From a virus, in the IMG/VR virus record IMGVR_UViG_3300025917_000027, positions 1-48,364 of that record: a DNA stretch of 48,364 nucleotides; one strand, 5' to 3'. Below the pieces are notes generated by a model. That model ran no database searches, was not told the origin of the DNA, and was given only the letters and a program-made list of their open reading frames with translations. Both the position numbers and the translations under genes were made by a program. Of the stretch, positions 23,797 through 32,621 are shown in pieces. Positions within the stretch are counted from its first letter, which is position 1. Every line of letters starts with the position of its first letter.

Positions 23797-25293
23797 TTAC
23801 CGTGCTTCGATCCTGACAAACGGGGAGAGCGTGGCGCCGGTGTTCTTCGGAGTGATCGCGCTCTGCAACCAGGGACGACCGTCCACCCGTTCGATGATCC
23901 GGTACGCCGTGGTGTCCTGGTTGAACTTGAAATGCGGACTCGACATCGCGCTCATGACCTGTCGGTCGCCTACCAGGTAGAAACCGAAGTCCACGAACGA
24001 GATGTCGCCGGCCGCGCCGAGCTTCGGCGCCTTCTCGGTGAAGATGACCGGTCGGCCCAGAATCGACATCGGCGGACCGGCGGCACCGTTGTTCAGCCAG
24101 ATGGCCGAACCACCGGTACCCACCGAGAGCGCCATGGTGGCCAATTCCGGGAAGGTGTCGATGCTGGCGACCCATACCGCCCGGCCGACGCTGGACGGCA
24201 GCATGCGCGAGAACATCTTGACGATGTTCTCCCAGACGATCGTGCCGGCCGTCTGGCCGACTTCCTTCGTCACGCTGATCATGGCGGTGTTCTGTGCGGC
24301 CAGCGCGCCGAGCGGCATACCGACACCGCTCCCGTTCATGAACGCGTCATCTTCGTAGAAGCCCAGGGCCTCCGGGAAGATCTGATCCATGAACGCCATG
24401 AACGACTGACCGGAATCGCTCAGCAGCTCATTTGGCACTTCGGTGTACGCAGTGAGCTTTTTCGCGTCGAGCACAATCCGACCGAATGCCGCCTGAGAGG
24501 CGGTGAGCGTCGCGCCCTCCTCGGTCCAGTACCCGACGATGCCGCCGTAGACCGACGTCGCGTTGGTGGTCGAATCGATGGACGGGAACGGCACCCGCAG
24601 CGATTCCATCGGAATGATGCGGGCCCGCGGCCGGACGATCGACGTTTCCAGCGACACCCGCAGCAGTTCCGAGCGCAGCGTTTCGGGAATCAGAAAACCG
24701 CCCTCGCTCGGTACCGTCGAGCTGAACGCGTTGCGCACGCGCTTCATGCGCGACTCATCCTCGGGCGAGCGCTGGTGGTTGTTCAGGTGCCAGATCTGTT
24801 GGAAGTACTCGGCGCTGTTCTTGAACTCACCGTTGATCGAGGCGCCCATGGCCGCCTGGTTGAACAGGCCGGCGCGGTTGATCGCGGACTGCGCGGTGGC
24901 CGGCACGTCGGACACGTCGAGCCGGCGCGGACCGTTGCGTGGGCCGTTGGCGTCCTGATCCTTCGCCCACTGGGCCATGAACTGCTGGATCTGCGTCCTG
25001 ATCTGTTCACTGATATCGGTGTCCCGCGCCACGGTGGCACGCGCGTAGTTCGTGATCAGGTTCTTGAGGCTGGTCGGACTGGCGAACACCTGCTGCATGC
25101 GCGCGCTGTCGCCGATCAGATCCTCGAGCTCGGCCGGGCTGGTCGGAATGGTGATCTCGGGACCGGGCGCCGGTACGGTGCGGTTGTAGATGCGCCCCAC
25201 CTCGGTGGGATCGATGCCGGCCGCCTCGAGCAGTGCGAGCGTGTGCCGTGACCGCGCGGCCTCGCGTACCCGGCGGTTGTCCATGACCTTCAT
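23797..25293 (-). CDS. major capsid protein, HK97 fold (498 aa)
   Basis: An N-terminal helical delta-like region (about 1-165) precedes the classic family stretch VPSEGGFLIPETLRSELLRV, the E-loop/P-domain region FPSIDSTTNATSVYGGIVG YW and KKLTAYTEVPNELLSDSG, then EDDAFMNGSGVGMPLGALAA, and the C-terminal FGFYLVGDRQVMSAMSSPHF and RVDGRPWLQSAITP. It forms the icosahedral shell. The stop of the protease gene overlaps its ATG (ATGA at 25290), giving the usual protease-capsid order. The long N-terminus probably acts as the scaffolding domain removed by the protease. Confidence 0.95.
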   Translation of the reverse strand: MKVMDNRRVREAARSRHTLALLEAAGIDPTEVGRIYNRTVPAPGPEITIPTSPAELEDLIGDSARMQQVFASPTSLKNLITNYARATVARDTDISEQIRTQIQQFMAQWAKDQDANGPRNGPRRLDVSDVPATAQSAINRAGLFNQAAMGASINGEFKNSAEYFQQIWHLNNHQRSPEDESRMKRVRNAFSSTVPSEGGFLIPETLRSELLRVSLETSIVRPRARIIPMESLRVPFPSIDSTTNATSVYGGIVGYWTEEGATLTASQAAFGRIVLDAKKLTAYTEVPNELLSDSGQSFMAFMDQIFPEALGFYEDDAFMNGSGVGMPLGALAAQNTAMISVTKEVGQTAGTIVWENIVKMFSRMLPSSVGRAVWVASIDTFPELATMALSVGTGGSAIWLNNGAAGPPMSILGRPVIFTEKAPKLGAAGDISFVDFGFYLVGDRQVMSAMSSPHFKFNQDTTAYRIIERVDGRPWLQSAITPKNTGATLSPFVRIEAR

Positions 25294-26039
25294 GCGAGCG
25301 CCCCTCTCACGGCTGCGCGGAACATACTCGGATCCCAGGTCGCCGCGATTGTCGGCACGGGGTCAAGCTCGGGGGCCGGCGCGTTGCCACGTCCGGCGTA
25401 CCCGTAGATCGAAAGGTCCCAGGAATTGCTGGCGCTGGAGTTGCCGGCCACTTCATCGGCAAGGCCGGCTTCGACAGCTTCCTTCGCCGAGTACCACGTC
25501 TCGGCCTTCATCCGGTCACGCCATTGCCTCGGCGTGCCGCCGGCCCGATCGGCGTACACCGAGGCGATGTTGTCGCTGACCCGATCCAACTGATTGATCA
25601 TCTCGGCCATGTCCGCGGCGTTGCCGACGCAGATCCCCATGCCGTCATGGATCATCATCTGCGACTGGCGGGCGACGATGCGGTGATCGCCGGCCATCGC
25701 GATCACCGATCCGATGGACGCCGCAAGCGCATCGACGTAGACGGTGATCTCGGCCCGGTGCTGGCGCAGCGCTTCGTAGATCGCGAAGCCGTCGAACACC
25801 TCGCCACCTGGGGTGTTGAGGTGGAGCGCGATCCGATCCCGGTCGATCTCGTTCAGGTCGTGAACGAAATCCTTCGCAGTCGTACCGAAGTATCCGATTT
25901 CGTCGTAAATGTAGATCTCGGCGCCGTCCGAGCGGTTGGTGATCCGGTACCAATCGGTGCGCCCCTCGCGCAACTTGGCGACCGGTCGCGCCATGCGCAA
26001 CCGCGCACTGTTCACGATGCGGTAGCGCTTAGCCGCCAT
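25290..26039 (-). CDS. ClpP-like head maturation protease (249 aa)
   Basis: Matches ClpP/S49-type prohead proteases: IYIYDEIGYFGTTAKDFVHD, IALHLNTPGGEVFDGFAIYE, catalytic Ser in AASIGSVIAMAGD (S108), and His in MMIHDG (H131). It should cleave the N-terminal part of the capsid protein during prohead maturation. The C-terminal 40 residues are Pro/Asn-rich. Lies immediately upstream of the capsid gene in the operon. Confidence 0.92.
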   Translation of the reverse strand: MAAKRYRIVNSARLRMARPVAKLREGRTDWYRITNRSDGAEIYIYDEIGYFGTTAKDFVHDLNEIDRDRIALHLNTPGGEVFDGFAIYEALRQHRAEITVYVDALAASIGSVIAMAGDHRIVARQSQMMIHDGMGICVGNAADMAEMINQLDRVSDNIASVYADRAGGTPRQWRDRMKAETWYSAKEAVEAGLADEVAGNSSASNSWDLSIYGYAGRGNAPAPELDPVPTIAATWDPSMFRAAVRGALA

Positions 26040-26126
26040 GCTGGCCGCCGCTGTCCCCGGGCCTGGTCATGTCCGGGATGCTACGTGTTCACTCCGGTAA
26101 GCGTCCATCACGCCGGTAACCAGCGT

Positions 26127-26372
26127 TTACAGCTCCTCGTAGACGGTCATGATCTTACCGTTGCTGTACCCGGTCTCCACCAGCTTGCCGAACGCCGTGG
26201 GTTGGTCGCACTGACCCATGATCATGACGGTCCGGAGAATGTCGCCGGCCAGCGAATCGCCGGACGCCACGATCCGGCCGTCATCGCGGCGGGTCAGGGT
26301 GGCCAACTGCTCGCCCTCGGCGCCCTCGCCGGTCACCGTGACGAACCGGATCCGATCAGCCATGATTCTCAC
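26127..26372 (-). CDS. small hypothetical protein (81 aa)
   Basis: GTG at 26372 overlaps the stop of the giant portal gene; ATG at 26363 is an alternative start. Beta-rich: RIRFVTVTGEGAEGEQLATL, RTVMIMGQCDQPTAFGK. No family recognised. It sits between the portal fusion and the protease. Confidence 0.65.
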   Translation of the reverse strand: MRIMADRIRFVTVTGEGAEGEQLATLTRRDDGRIVASGDSLAGDILRTVMIMGQCDQPTAFGKLVETGYSNGKIMTVYEEL

Positions 26373-29300
26373 ACTCCAAGAATCGAACTGCCATCTGTTC
26401 CGCGCGCATGTCCGGCCAGTTGATCCAACTGTCCGAGGCTGTAATCGAGCCAGTCGCCACGTCCGACCAGCTCAAAGTCGGGTCGCATGGCCTGCAACCG
26501 GCGGCGAATCTCGGCTATGTCATTCTGCGACAGGTCATTGTCGATCCAGTGCGGCCCGTCCTTTCCCTCGCGCACGTAGTTCCATGTCGGCTTAGCCTCG
26601 GAGATGCCGCCGACGCCACGTGGACCGGGTGGGTTGCCGAGCACGTGATCGAGCCAGCCGGCGCCGTGGTCGATACCGACCAGCGAACCATCCTCGGCAA
26701 TGATCATATTTCCGCTGTTCCGGTCCGACTGACCGGTAAGCACATCGAGCAGACCGAGCCGGCGTCCCTCGAGCGACGTCATGTACGCCTCTTGCGTCAG
26801 TCGGGCACCTACTGTTTCGCCCAACTCAGCAATGACTTTGCCCTCGATGTACTCGACGTACACCCGGTCAACGGCGTCGCGGTACACCGCGGCCGTCTTG
26901 ATGCCGAGACGGTGCGCCATCCTGGCCACCAGTTGCTCAGCGTCCGCCTGGTGCTTGTTGTCGGCGACATCGCCCCAGGACGGCGGACGCTTGTTGACCA
27001 CCTTCCGGCCGTCCGCCAGCACGCCGAGCCTGGTGTCCGACGACTGGCCGCCCGTGAGCTTCGTCCAGTTGGTCGTGCCGGCCTTGCTGCCCTTGACGGT
27101 GTTCGCCAGCGGTCCGAGGCCATCCATATCGTTGTGGTACGGCCGGGCGGCTTTCGGCACCTCGGGTATCCGGTCAGCGCGCGCACGTGCGGCATCCCAG
27201 ATCGGTACGACGGTTCCGCGGCATCGCGGCCCGCCGAGACAATCCTTGAATCCACCGCTCGGATAGTCCTGCAACGCGTCCTGCACGGTGTCGTACTGGT
27301 GACCATCGATCTTAGCGCAGAGCGCGCAGAGCGAGGCGTCGTTGTACTCGACCGCAACGTACCGGGCGTCGAACCCCTGATCCTCCAGCGCCTGCATTGT
27401 TGCGAACCGGCCGGCGTTCTGGGCGGCGGTGAGCGCACCGCCGAGGTTGTCACGCAGATACCGGTCGGACAGTCCGGTCAGGTGCTCGGTAACGTCGGCT
27501 GCCACCTCGTCACCGGTCGCCTCTGGGGTCAGCACCTGAAGCGCCCGGCGACCGGCCGCGTTCGCGAGCGAGCTCGCCAGCAGGGCAGTCACGGCAACGG
27601 CGGTCGCCTGCAACTGCTCGGGGGGTGGCTCGACCGGCCGTGCGCCGGGGATGCCCTGCACGCTGGCATCGTCGGCCACGCCTTGAGCGCCGAGTAGCGC
27701 GAGCGCACTCATCGCGACCGTCAGCGCGTGCTCACCATCGCGCGTGGACACGGACATGGTGCCCAGCGCCGGCCTGTCCCCCCGGTCCACCGCGGCGCGC
27801 ACCTGGGTAGCCAGTTGCTCGCGCTGGTTGGCGGACACGGAATCCCAGTCGTCGAGCAGACTTTCAAGCGCAGTCTGCCAGTCGCCTTGGATCGCCGCGG
27901 CGGTCGCCGCATGATCGCTCTCGGCATTGCGCAACGGTCGCCAGGACAGCACTTCCCGCAGCTCGAGCAGTGCCGCCGCGGTGTCACCCGGAGCGCCGGC
28001 AACGCCGCGCGGACCAGCGGCGCCGCGCTCCCCCCGCTCGCCGCGGTCTCCCGGAGTGCCGGGTTCACCGCGCAGTTCGTCACGGTGGTGGGCGAGCAGG
28101 TGGGTCACCACGTCCGGTACGGCCGGCGCCGGCCCGCGCTCGCCGCGATCGCCCGGCTCACCGCGCAGTTCGTCACGGTGGTGCGCGAGCAGATGGGCCG
28201 ACACCTCGGCGACCGGGGGCACAGGACCACGCTCGCCACGCTCGCCGGCCGGGCCCGGGGCGCCGTCGCGTCCCGGCTCACCGCGCAGTTCGTCACGGTG
28301 GTGGGCGAGCAGATGGGTTGCCACCTCGGCGGCCGGCACCATCGCGCCACGCTCCCCCCGCTCGCCGCGGAGCATGGCGGCCGGCTGGCCGGCGCCGAAC
28401 GGCGCAGCGGCCGCCGGCTTCTCCGGTGGAGCGAGCGCGAGGTTGAGATCGGCGCCGGCCGCGTTCAAGAGCTCGCGCGCCTCGCCCCAGGTGATCACCG
28501 TGTCCACGCCGAGGTAGATCTTCTGGATCATCTCGGCAAGCTCGCGTGGGTTGGCACCTTCGGTCTTGCCGTAGCCGGCCGGCAGCATGGTTGCCATCTC
28601 CGGCATGCCGCACATGGCGCACGCCACGTCCGCCGGAATGCCCCGATCGAGCAACGCGGTCAGCGCGTTGACCTGCGCTGTCAGTTCGGCTGCCTTCGCC
28701 TGGCGATCGGCGGGTACAGGATCGCGGTAATCGAACTCCAGCCCGCGGGCGGTCAGCCCGAACTTCGGCAGGAAGTCATTGTTCAGGAATTGCTTCCACC
28801 GTTCACACCGCGGCTTGACCAGCCAGCGACCGAACACCACTTCAGCCGCTTCGGCGTTGGCCCGGTTCACATCGTCCACAGAGCCGAGCAACGGCTTCGG
28901 AAAGCCGAAGGCCATCCGGATTGTCTCATCGCTCAGATGGCGCAGCTCCGCGAACTGCATATCCCGCATGCTGAACTTCCGGTCGACCCACTTACCACGC
29001 TCCAGGATGGCCACCCGATGCGCCTGCGACACACCCTGGTGCTGCTCACGCCAGCGTGACGTGAATTGCTTGAACTCCTGATCGCTGAGTCGGGTCTCAA
29101 ACTGGATCACACCGCCCGGCTCCGCGCTGTTCAGGAAGAAATTGCGGTTCCACTCCGCGGTGTACCGCGCGGCGTCGATGTCCACCATCAGCGACTGGAC
29201 CGGGCCCATGCCGCGGTACGGGTCGAGCGGATTGGGCATCCGGAGCATGGCCACCTGGTCACGCTCCAACGGAATCCTCGCCCCGTCCGGCGCGGTGTAG

Positions 29301-29764
29301 GTGTACCCGACGATGAACTCCTCGGGATCCGGCACCGGCTCGATCCGGTCAGGACGCACAAACCAGATCTCTTGCGGAAAGCCGAACGCGTTGTTCAGAA
29401 AGATCGGCCAGCCCTCACCGGTGAGGTCCACATGTTGCTGAACCGACTCGACCAGCTCCTGCCGCGTGTAGAACGGATTCGGTTTGTTCCATGTATCCAG
29501 CGCGGCATGCCGGACGACCTTCTCGCGGTCGTCCATGGTGCCGGACGGCCCGGGCTTCCAGAGGTCCCACTCGACGCCGGCCGTCGCGTTGGCGCACCGC
29601 GAGACAATCTGGAACAGCACACCGAGCGCGCCGTATGCCCGCATCTGCGTCTCGGCAGTGTTGCGCCCGATGACGTGGCCGAAAACTCCCCGGGCGCCGG
29701 ACACGAACGGCACGGGGGTGGCGTTCCTGATCGCGCTGGCCAGACCACCCACAAAGCTCCGCAT
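26369..29764 (-). CDS. portal - collagen-like - MuF - kinase-like fusion protein (1131 aa)
   Basis: ATG at 29764 preferred to an upstream start (29818) inside the terminator hairpin. About residues 30-390 are an HK97-type portal (GWPIFLNN...GFPQEIWFVRPDRI; GMGPVQSLMVDID; FGFPKPLLGSVDDVNRANAE). About 465-595 are collagen-like triplets (GERGERG, GEPGRDGAPGPAGERGERG) broken by three copies of a THLLAHHRDELRGEPG unit. About 770-856 are a MuF-type minor head domain with a Cys cluster (CALCAKIDG, C813/C816, then C842/C848). About 912-1037 resemble a PI3/4-kinase or HipA-like lobe: VVNKRP (K925), SDRNSGN (D1014, N1018), GIDHG (D1032). The portal ring is the DNA gate; the C-terminal domains may be packaged or injected. 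Confidence 0.85.
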   Translation of the reverse strand: MRSFVGGLASAIRNATPVPFVSGARGVFGHVIGRNTAETQMRAYGALGVLFQIVSRCANATAGVEWDLWKPGPSGTMDDREKVVRHAALDTWNKPNPFYTRQELVESVQQHVDLTGEGWPIFLNNAFGFPQEIWFVRPDRIEPVPDPEEFIVGYTYTAPDGARIPLERDQVAMLRMPNPLDPYRGMGPVQSLMVDIDAARYTAEWNRNFFLNSAEPGGVIQFETRLSDQEFKQFTSRWREQHQGVSQAHRVAILERGKWVDRKFSMRDMQFAELRHLSDETIRMAFGFPKPLLGSVDDVNRANAEAAEVVFGRWLVKPRCERWKQFLNNDFLPKFGLTARGLEFDYRDPVPADRQAKAAELTAQVNALTALLDRGIPADVACAMCGMPEMATMLPAGYGKTEGANPRELAEMIQKIYLGVDTVITWGEARELLNAAGADLNLALAPPEKPAAAAPFGAGQPAAMLRGERGERGAMVPAAEVATHLLAHHRDELRGEPGRDGAPGPAGERGERGPVPPVAEVSAHLLAHHRDELRGEPGDRGERGPAPAVPDVVTHLLAHHRDELRGEPGTPGDRGERGERGAAGPRGVAGAPGDTAAALLELREVLSWRPLRNAESDHAATAAAIQGDWQTALESLLDDWDSVSANQREQLATQVRAAVDRGDRPALGTMSVSTRDGEHALTVAMSALALLGAQGVADDASVQGIPGARPVEPPPEQLQATAVAVTALLASSLANAAGRRALQVLTPEATGDEVAADVTEHLTGLSDRYLRDNLGGALTAAQNAGRFATMQALEDQGFDARYVAVEYNDASLCALCAKIDGHQYDTVQDALQDYPSGGFKDCLGGPRCRGTVVPIWDAARARADRIPEVPKAARPYHNDMDGLGPLANTVKGSKAGTTNWTKLTGGQSSDTRLGVLADGRKVVNKRPPSWGDVADNKHQADAEQLVARMAHRLGIKTAAVYRDAVDRVYVEYIEGKVIAELGETVGARLTQEAYMTSLEGRRLGLLDVLTGQSDRNSGNMIIAEDGSLVGIDHGAGWLDHVLGNPPGPRGVGGISEAKPTWNYVREGKDGPHWIDNDLSQNDIAEIRRRLQAMRPDFELVGRGDWLDYSLGQLDQLAGHARGTDGSSILGV

Positions 29765-29801
29765 GCCGTGATGGTAGGCCCCGGAACAGACCCTGAACAG
29801 C

Positions 29802-29834
29802 GAAGCGCCCCGGAGCATCGCTCCGGGGCGCTTC
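29802..29834 (-). terminator. 15-bp terminator hairpin before portal gene
   Basis: GAAGCGCCCCGGAGC pairs perfectly across a 3-base loop with its complement; followed on the - strand by CTGTTC. Placed 38 bases before the portal ATG, it could end the small RNA and also limit readthrough into the portal gene. Confidence 0.75.
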
Positions 29835-29944
29835 CGTGTCGATCGCGTTGCGCTTCCCGCTACGGACTCTCACCGCGGCGCGTGGCCTGATGTACGGCTC
29901 TGGGGTGCTGGACTTCCACCAACCTCGGTACACCGCGATCGACT
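29802..29944 (-). ncRNA. promoter-driven structured small RNA upstream of the portal gene
   Basis: Promoter 29952-29979 predicts a start near 29944. The RNA opens with a 10-bp closing stem (29934-29943 with 29838-29847) around about 85 bases with inner helices: GTTGG/CCAGC around TGGAAGT, TGTAC/GTACA, and CCGC/GCGG. It ends at a 15-bp hairpin (29802-29834). It has no ORF with a ribosome site. Conserved-looking islands such as GGTGGAAGTCC and GTGAGAGTCCGTAGCGGGAAG recall, from memory only, HEARO/omega-RNA-type RNAs; no IscB or HNH gene is present in the window. Confidence 0.6.
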
Positions 29945-29979
29945 AGTGACCAGCATAGACGCTACTAGTGACACGTCAA
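29942..29979 (-). promoter_or_regulatory. leftward promoter Pa with operator
   Basis: - strand -35 TTGACG (29979-29974), 16-bp spacer, -10 TATGCT (29957-29952). The palindrome TGACACGTCA (29969-29978) overlaps the -35. ACTAGTGAC is repeated at 29942 and 29964, 22 bp apart. Same build as the promoters at 36.5, 38.7, 41.9 and 46.2 kb. Confidence 0.75.
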
Positions 29980-30286
29980 TGTGGCTGTGACCAGGGGAAA
30001 CGTCGCTCGAGCGCGCGCGATTCGCCGGGCGACCGTACGCGCGCCGCTGTCCGGTCAGGCCAAATCAGGACATACCTACGGTGCATAACAACGCGTCACT
30101 ATATCCACAGTAGACTGTCCACTCTGGAATGAGACACATGGGACACGGCCCAACGATCGACACCAAGAATCAACCGAAAGGATGAGCAATGATGTCCAGC
30201 TTTGCCGGAATCGACGCTTGATTGCCCACACGAAACGGACATATTGAGGCGACCGGAACGCAATTCGGGCAGCACTGAAAGTCGCA
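29980..30286. other. intergenic stretch without a recognised gene
   Basis: About 300 bases between Pa and the small membrane gene. A partial operator-like ACGCGTCACTA lies at 30090-30100. Two very short + strand ORFs with an AAAGGA site (starting 30182 and 30188) are visible, 21 and 10 codons long, but neither is convincing. No strong hairpin found. Confidence 0.4.
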
Positions 30287-30475
30287 TCAGTGCTTCACGC
30301 GCCACTCCAGCAGCAGCGCGGCACCACCGGCCGCCGCAAGGCCGGCCGTCGTACCCGCTCCGTGCCACACGGACGCCACGATCAGCCCGAACCCCACCAC
30401 AGTCAGGCTGACCGGTTGGAACCGGCGCCAGGCTCGCCCAGCACCGGCCGCCGTGGATCGGAGCGCTCTCCTCAT
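30287..30475 (-). CDS. small membrane protein (62 aa)
   Basis: ATGA overlap with the stop of the upstream gene. A basic N-terminus (MRRALRSTAAGAGRAWRR) precedes one or two hydrophobic segments (LTVVGFGLIVASVWHGAG and GLAAAGGAALLLEW). Small membrane proteins at this position, downstream of TerL, recur in actinophages. Function unknown. Confidence 0.7.
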   Translation of the reverse strand: MRRALRSTAAGAGRAWRRFQPVSLTVVGFGLIVASVWHGAGTTAGLAAAGGAALLLEWRVKH

Positions 30476-30762
30476 GCTCGATCCGGACGCTCTCCGTGGC
30501 TGTCCGGTGGACAGTGACGTGGCCAGGTGAACCGCCGAGCCACGTCACTCAGTGGTTCCGTAAACAGCGTCACCGCAGACAGATTTGGCGGTACCTCGAG
30601 AGGCTCCAGCTCCGGCAAATCAGGATGGCTCACCATGATCTGAAGTACCATGCGGACGAAGTCAACGTGCACCCGTTCGATATGCACATCCTCCGGCAGG
30701 TCGAGCACCTGTTCTAGCATTTCCATGTCGATGTTGATGATGCCGATCCTTCGCGTGGCCAT
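30472..30762 (-). CDS. conserved small phage protein (96 aa)
   Basis: ATG at 30762, overlapping the previous stop. The first half has the recurrent actinophage pattern INIDMEMLEQVLDLPEDVHI followed by ERVHVDFVRMVLQIMVSHPD and DLPELEPLEVPPNLSAVTLF. This is a compact alpha/beta protein of unknown role often found near early or packaging genes. Confidence 0.78.
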   Translation of the reverse strand: MATRRIGIINIDMEMLEQVLDLPEDVHIERVHVDFVRMVLQIMVSHPDLPELEPLEVPPNLSAVTLFTEPLSDVARRFTWPRHCPPDSHGERPDRA

Positions 30763-31055
30763 CACTCTGCCGTCCTTATGATCTCGACATCGGCCGGATG
30801 AACAATCACCCAGTTTTCTTCATCATCGTTCGTCGCACCGGTCAGCCGCACCCGGTAACCAACAACCCGGGTTGACCTGAGATCATCGCGGAAGACAGCC
30901 ATGCCCACCGCGCTCCTCATCAGGATAATCTCCAGCTCAGGAATCAGGGTCCTGAGCTCCTGACGCATGGCCTCGCCCTCAGATGCGGTAAGCCTGACGT
31001 CGCCGAGTCCCACGATCAGCACATCGCCCGGCCTGATGATCAGCCCGTCACCCAT
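30762..31055 (-). CDS. hypothetical protein (97 aa)
   Basis: Starts MGDGLIIRPGDVLIVGLGDV, then TASEGEAMRQELRTLIPELE and GYRVRLTGATNDDEENWVIV. The first 50 residues resemble small phage proteins with an RPGD.L.. motif. Overlaps the upstream gene by 8 bases. No function assigned. Confidence 0.72.
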   Translation of the reverse strand: MGDGLIIRPGDVLIVGLGDVRLTASEGEAMRQELRTLIPELEIILMRSAVGMAVFRDDLRSTRVVGYRVRLTGATNDDEENWVIVHPADVEIIRTAE

Positions 31056-31257
31056 TGGACTTCGCTGCCTTTCGCGTTGTCAGGCCCGTATACATCGTCC
31101 GAACACCGTAGACTACGCCGACGTTTCGCGGCATGGCATCACGCGCCACTTCCTCATTCAGATACGGACCCGAATGGAGCGCACCCGTACTCCTACCGAA
31201 CACCCAGTACAGATAATCGCCTTCCTGTTCCTTTACGTCCTTACCCATTCTTCCCAT
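31048..31257 (-). CDS. small hypothetical protein (69 aa)
   Basis: Contains EGDYLYWVFGRSTGALHSGP and NEEVARDAMPRNVGVVYGVR. Beta-rich, no membrane segment, basic end. Located 8 bases after TerL. No family recognised. Confidence 0.65.
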   Translation of the reverse strand: MGRMGKDVKEQEGDYLYWVFGRSTGALHSGPYLNEEVARDAMPRNVGVVYGVRTMYTGLTTRKAAKSNG

Positions 31258-31265
31258 CCTTCCGT

Positions 31266-32621
31266 CTACATGAACCGGATACCCGGCCGGCCGACAAGAT
31301 CAATCTGAGCCACCATGTACCGCATTGCGTCACAACCGTCGTCGTCACGCTTCAACGGCGTTTCCTTCGGAAGCTTGCCGGCGCCAACGTCCCAGATGTA
31401 ACCCGCGATCTCCTCGGCGGTACAGCAGGGTTTCTTGGCGTCGGCCTGAGCCTGATCGCGCTGGACCAACGAATCGCGCAGAATGAACAGGCGCGGCCCG
31501 CCGGGCTGGTCCGGTCTCATCCGCATGTCCACCGCCTGGATACCGGCGATCACGGACTTCTCGGCGGCATCGGTCACCAGCTCGAGATGCTTCTCCAACT
31601 GCGCCCGGCCTTCAGCGTCATGATCACAGATGATCGAAGTGGGCATGGGCTCGAGCCATGTACCCTCGGCATCCGTAACGCAGGACAGCATGTCGACGGC
31701 ATGCACATCCACCGTCCGACGGGTGTGGTAGATCTCCCGGTACATGAACAGCCGGCCGTCCGGATCCTCGGCCCACCACTGGCAGACGAAGGGATGGGTA
31801 TATCCGAAGTCGACCACCCAGTACCGCGCCCAGTCGGCCGGAATATCGAACCGGTCGATCACGTGGATCGCCGGATCGTACTGATCAAAGACGGCACCCT
31901 CGGCGCTCACCCACAACCCCCGACGAAGACGCGCATGCCGTGGTCCGGTCAGCGCGTCCAGTTTGGACATGTATTCTCGGCCGAAGTCAGTCAGGACGTA
32001 CTGAATCTGCCCATCGACAATCCTGATATCAAACAGGATCGGATTATCCTCATGGCGCGATTCGAGTTCCTTTGCCTTACCCTCATCGCACCGCATCTTC
32101 AGCCAGTGGATCGGAGTGGACGGATTGGTATCCGCCATCAGCTGTTGAAACGACACAACGCCGTTGCGGAGCCGGGTGGTCAGCGCCTCCCAGTCATCCA
32201 CGGTCAGCTCGATCGCTTCCTGGACATAGATCACGTCGTACTCACTGGACATGATCTTGGTTGGATTGTCCAGCCCGCCGACGACGATGACCGACCCGTT
32301 GCCGTACCGGTACGCGGCCGGCTCACGCGACGAACCGCCGAACCACTTCACGATGCCAGCCGACAGCGCTTCGATGGCAACCTGTTTCTCGTAGGTCACG
32401 AGCGCCGTCGTGCCGAGGCTGACCAACGTCTTACGGACGATCAGGCCACGCATACCGGGGTTGGACAACGCCATCGCGTGCAGCTTTTCCAGACAGGCGC
32501 GCGACTTGCCCGTACCGGCCGGGCCGGACACCAGCACTTCGGGACCGCGGTACGCGAACAACTCCGCGCACCGCCCGCGCGGGCGGTACCGGTGCACCAG
32601 CGGCGCGAGCGTGATGGTCAT
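31266..32621 (-). CDS. terL: terminase large subunit (451 aa)
   Basis: Walker A is GPAGTGKS (33-40). Walker B is DVIYVQE (129-135), with the catalytic Glu. RNaseH-fold nuclease residues are visible in YWVVDFGYTHPF (D271), SIICDHDAEG (D333/D335) and the C-terminal DDDGCDAMRY (D426-428, D431). It powers DNA translocation into the prohead and cuts the concatemer. The TerS candidate is upstream in the same operon. ATGA overlap with the upstream gene. Confidence 0.95.
   Translation of the reverse strand: MTITLAPLVHRYRPRGRCAELFAYRGPEVLVSGPAGTGKSRACLEKLHAMALSNPGMRGLIVRKTLVSLGTTALVTYEKQVAIEALSAGIVKWFGGSSREPAAYRYGNGSVIVVGGLDNPTKIMSSEYDVIYVQEAIELTVDDWEALTTRLRNGVVSFQQLMADTNPSTPIHWLKMRCDEGKAKELESRHEDNPILFDIRIVDGQIQYVLTDFGREYMSKLDALTGPRHARLRRGLWVSAEGAVFDQYDPAIHVIDRFDIPADWARYWVVDFGYTHPFVCQWWAEDPDGRLFMYREIYHTRRTVDVHAVDMLSCVTDAEGTWLEPMPTSIICDHDAEGRAQLEKHLELVTDAAEKSVIAGIQAVDMRMRPDQPGGPRLFILRDSLVQRDQAQADAKKPCCTAEEIAGYIWDVGAGKLPKETPLKRDDDGCDAMRYMVAQIDLVGRPGIRFM

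Noticed and set aside
23287-25251. 654-aa + strand ORF
   Set aside because: It lies antisense to the major capsid gene, is Arg/Gly/His-rich in the way of GC-rich shadow frames, and has no ribosome site.
27728-29059. 443-aa + strand ORF
   Set aside because: Antisense to the portal fusion; its repeats are just the complement of the collagen-like repeats.
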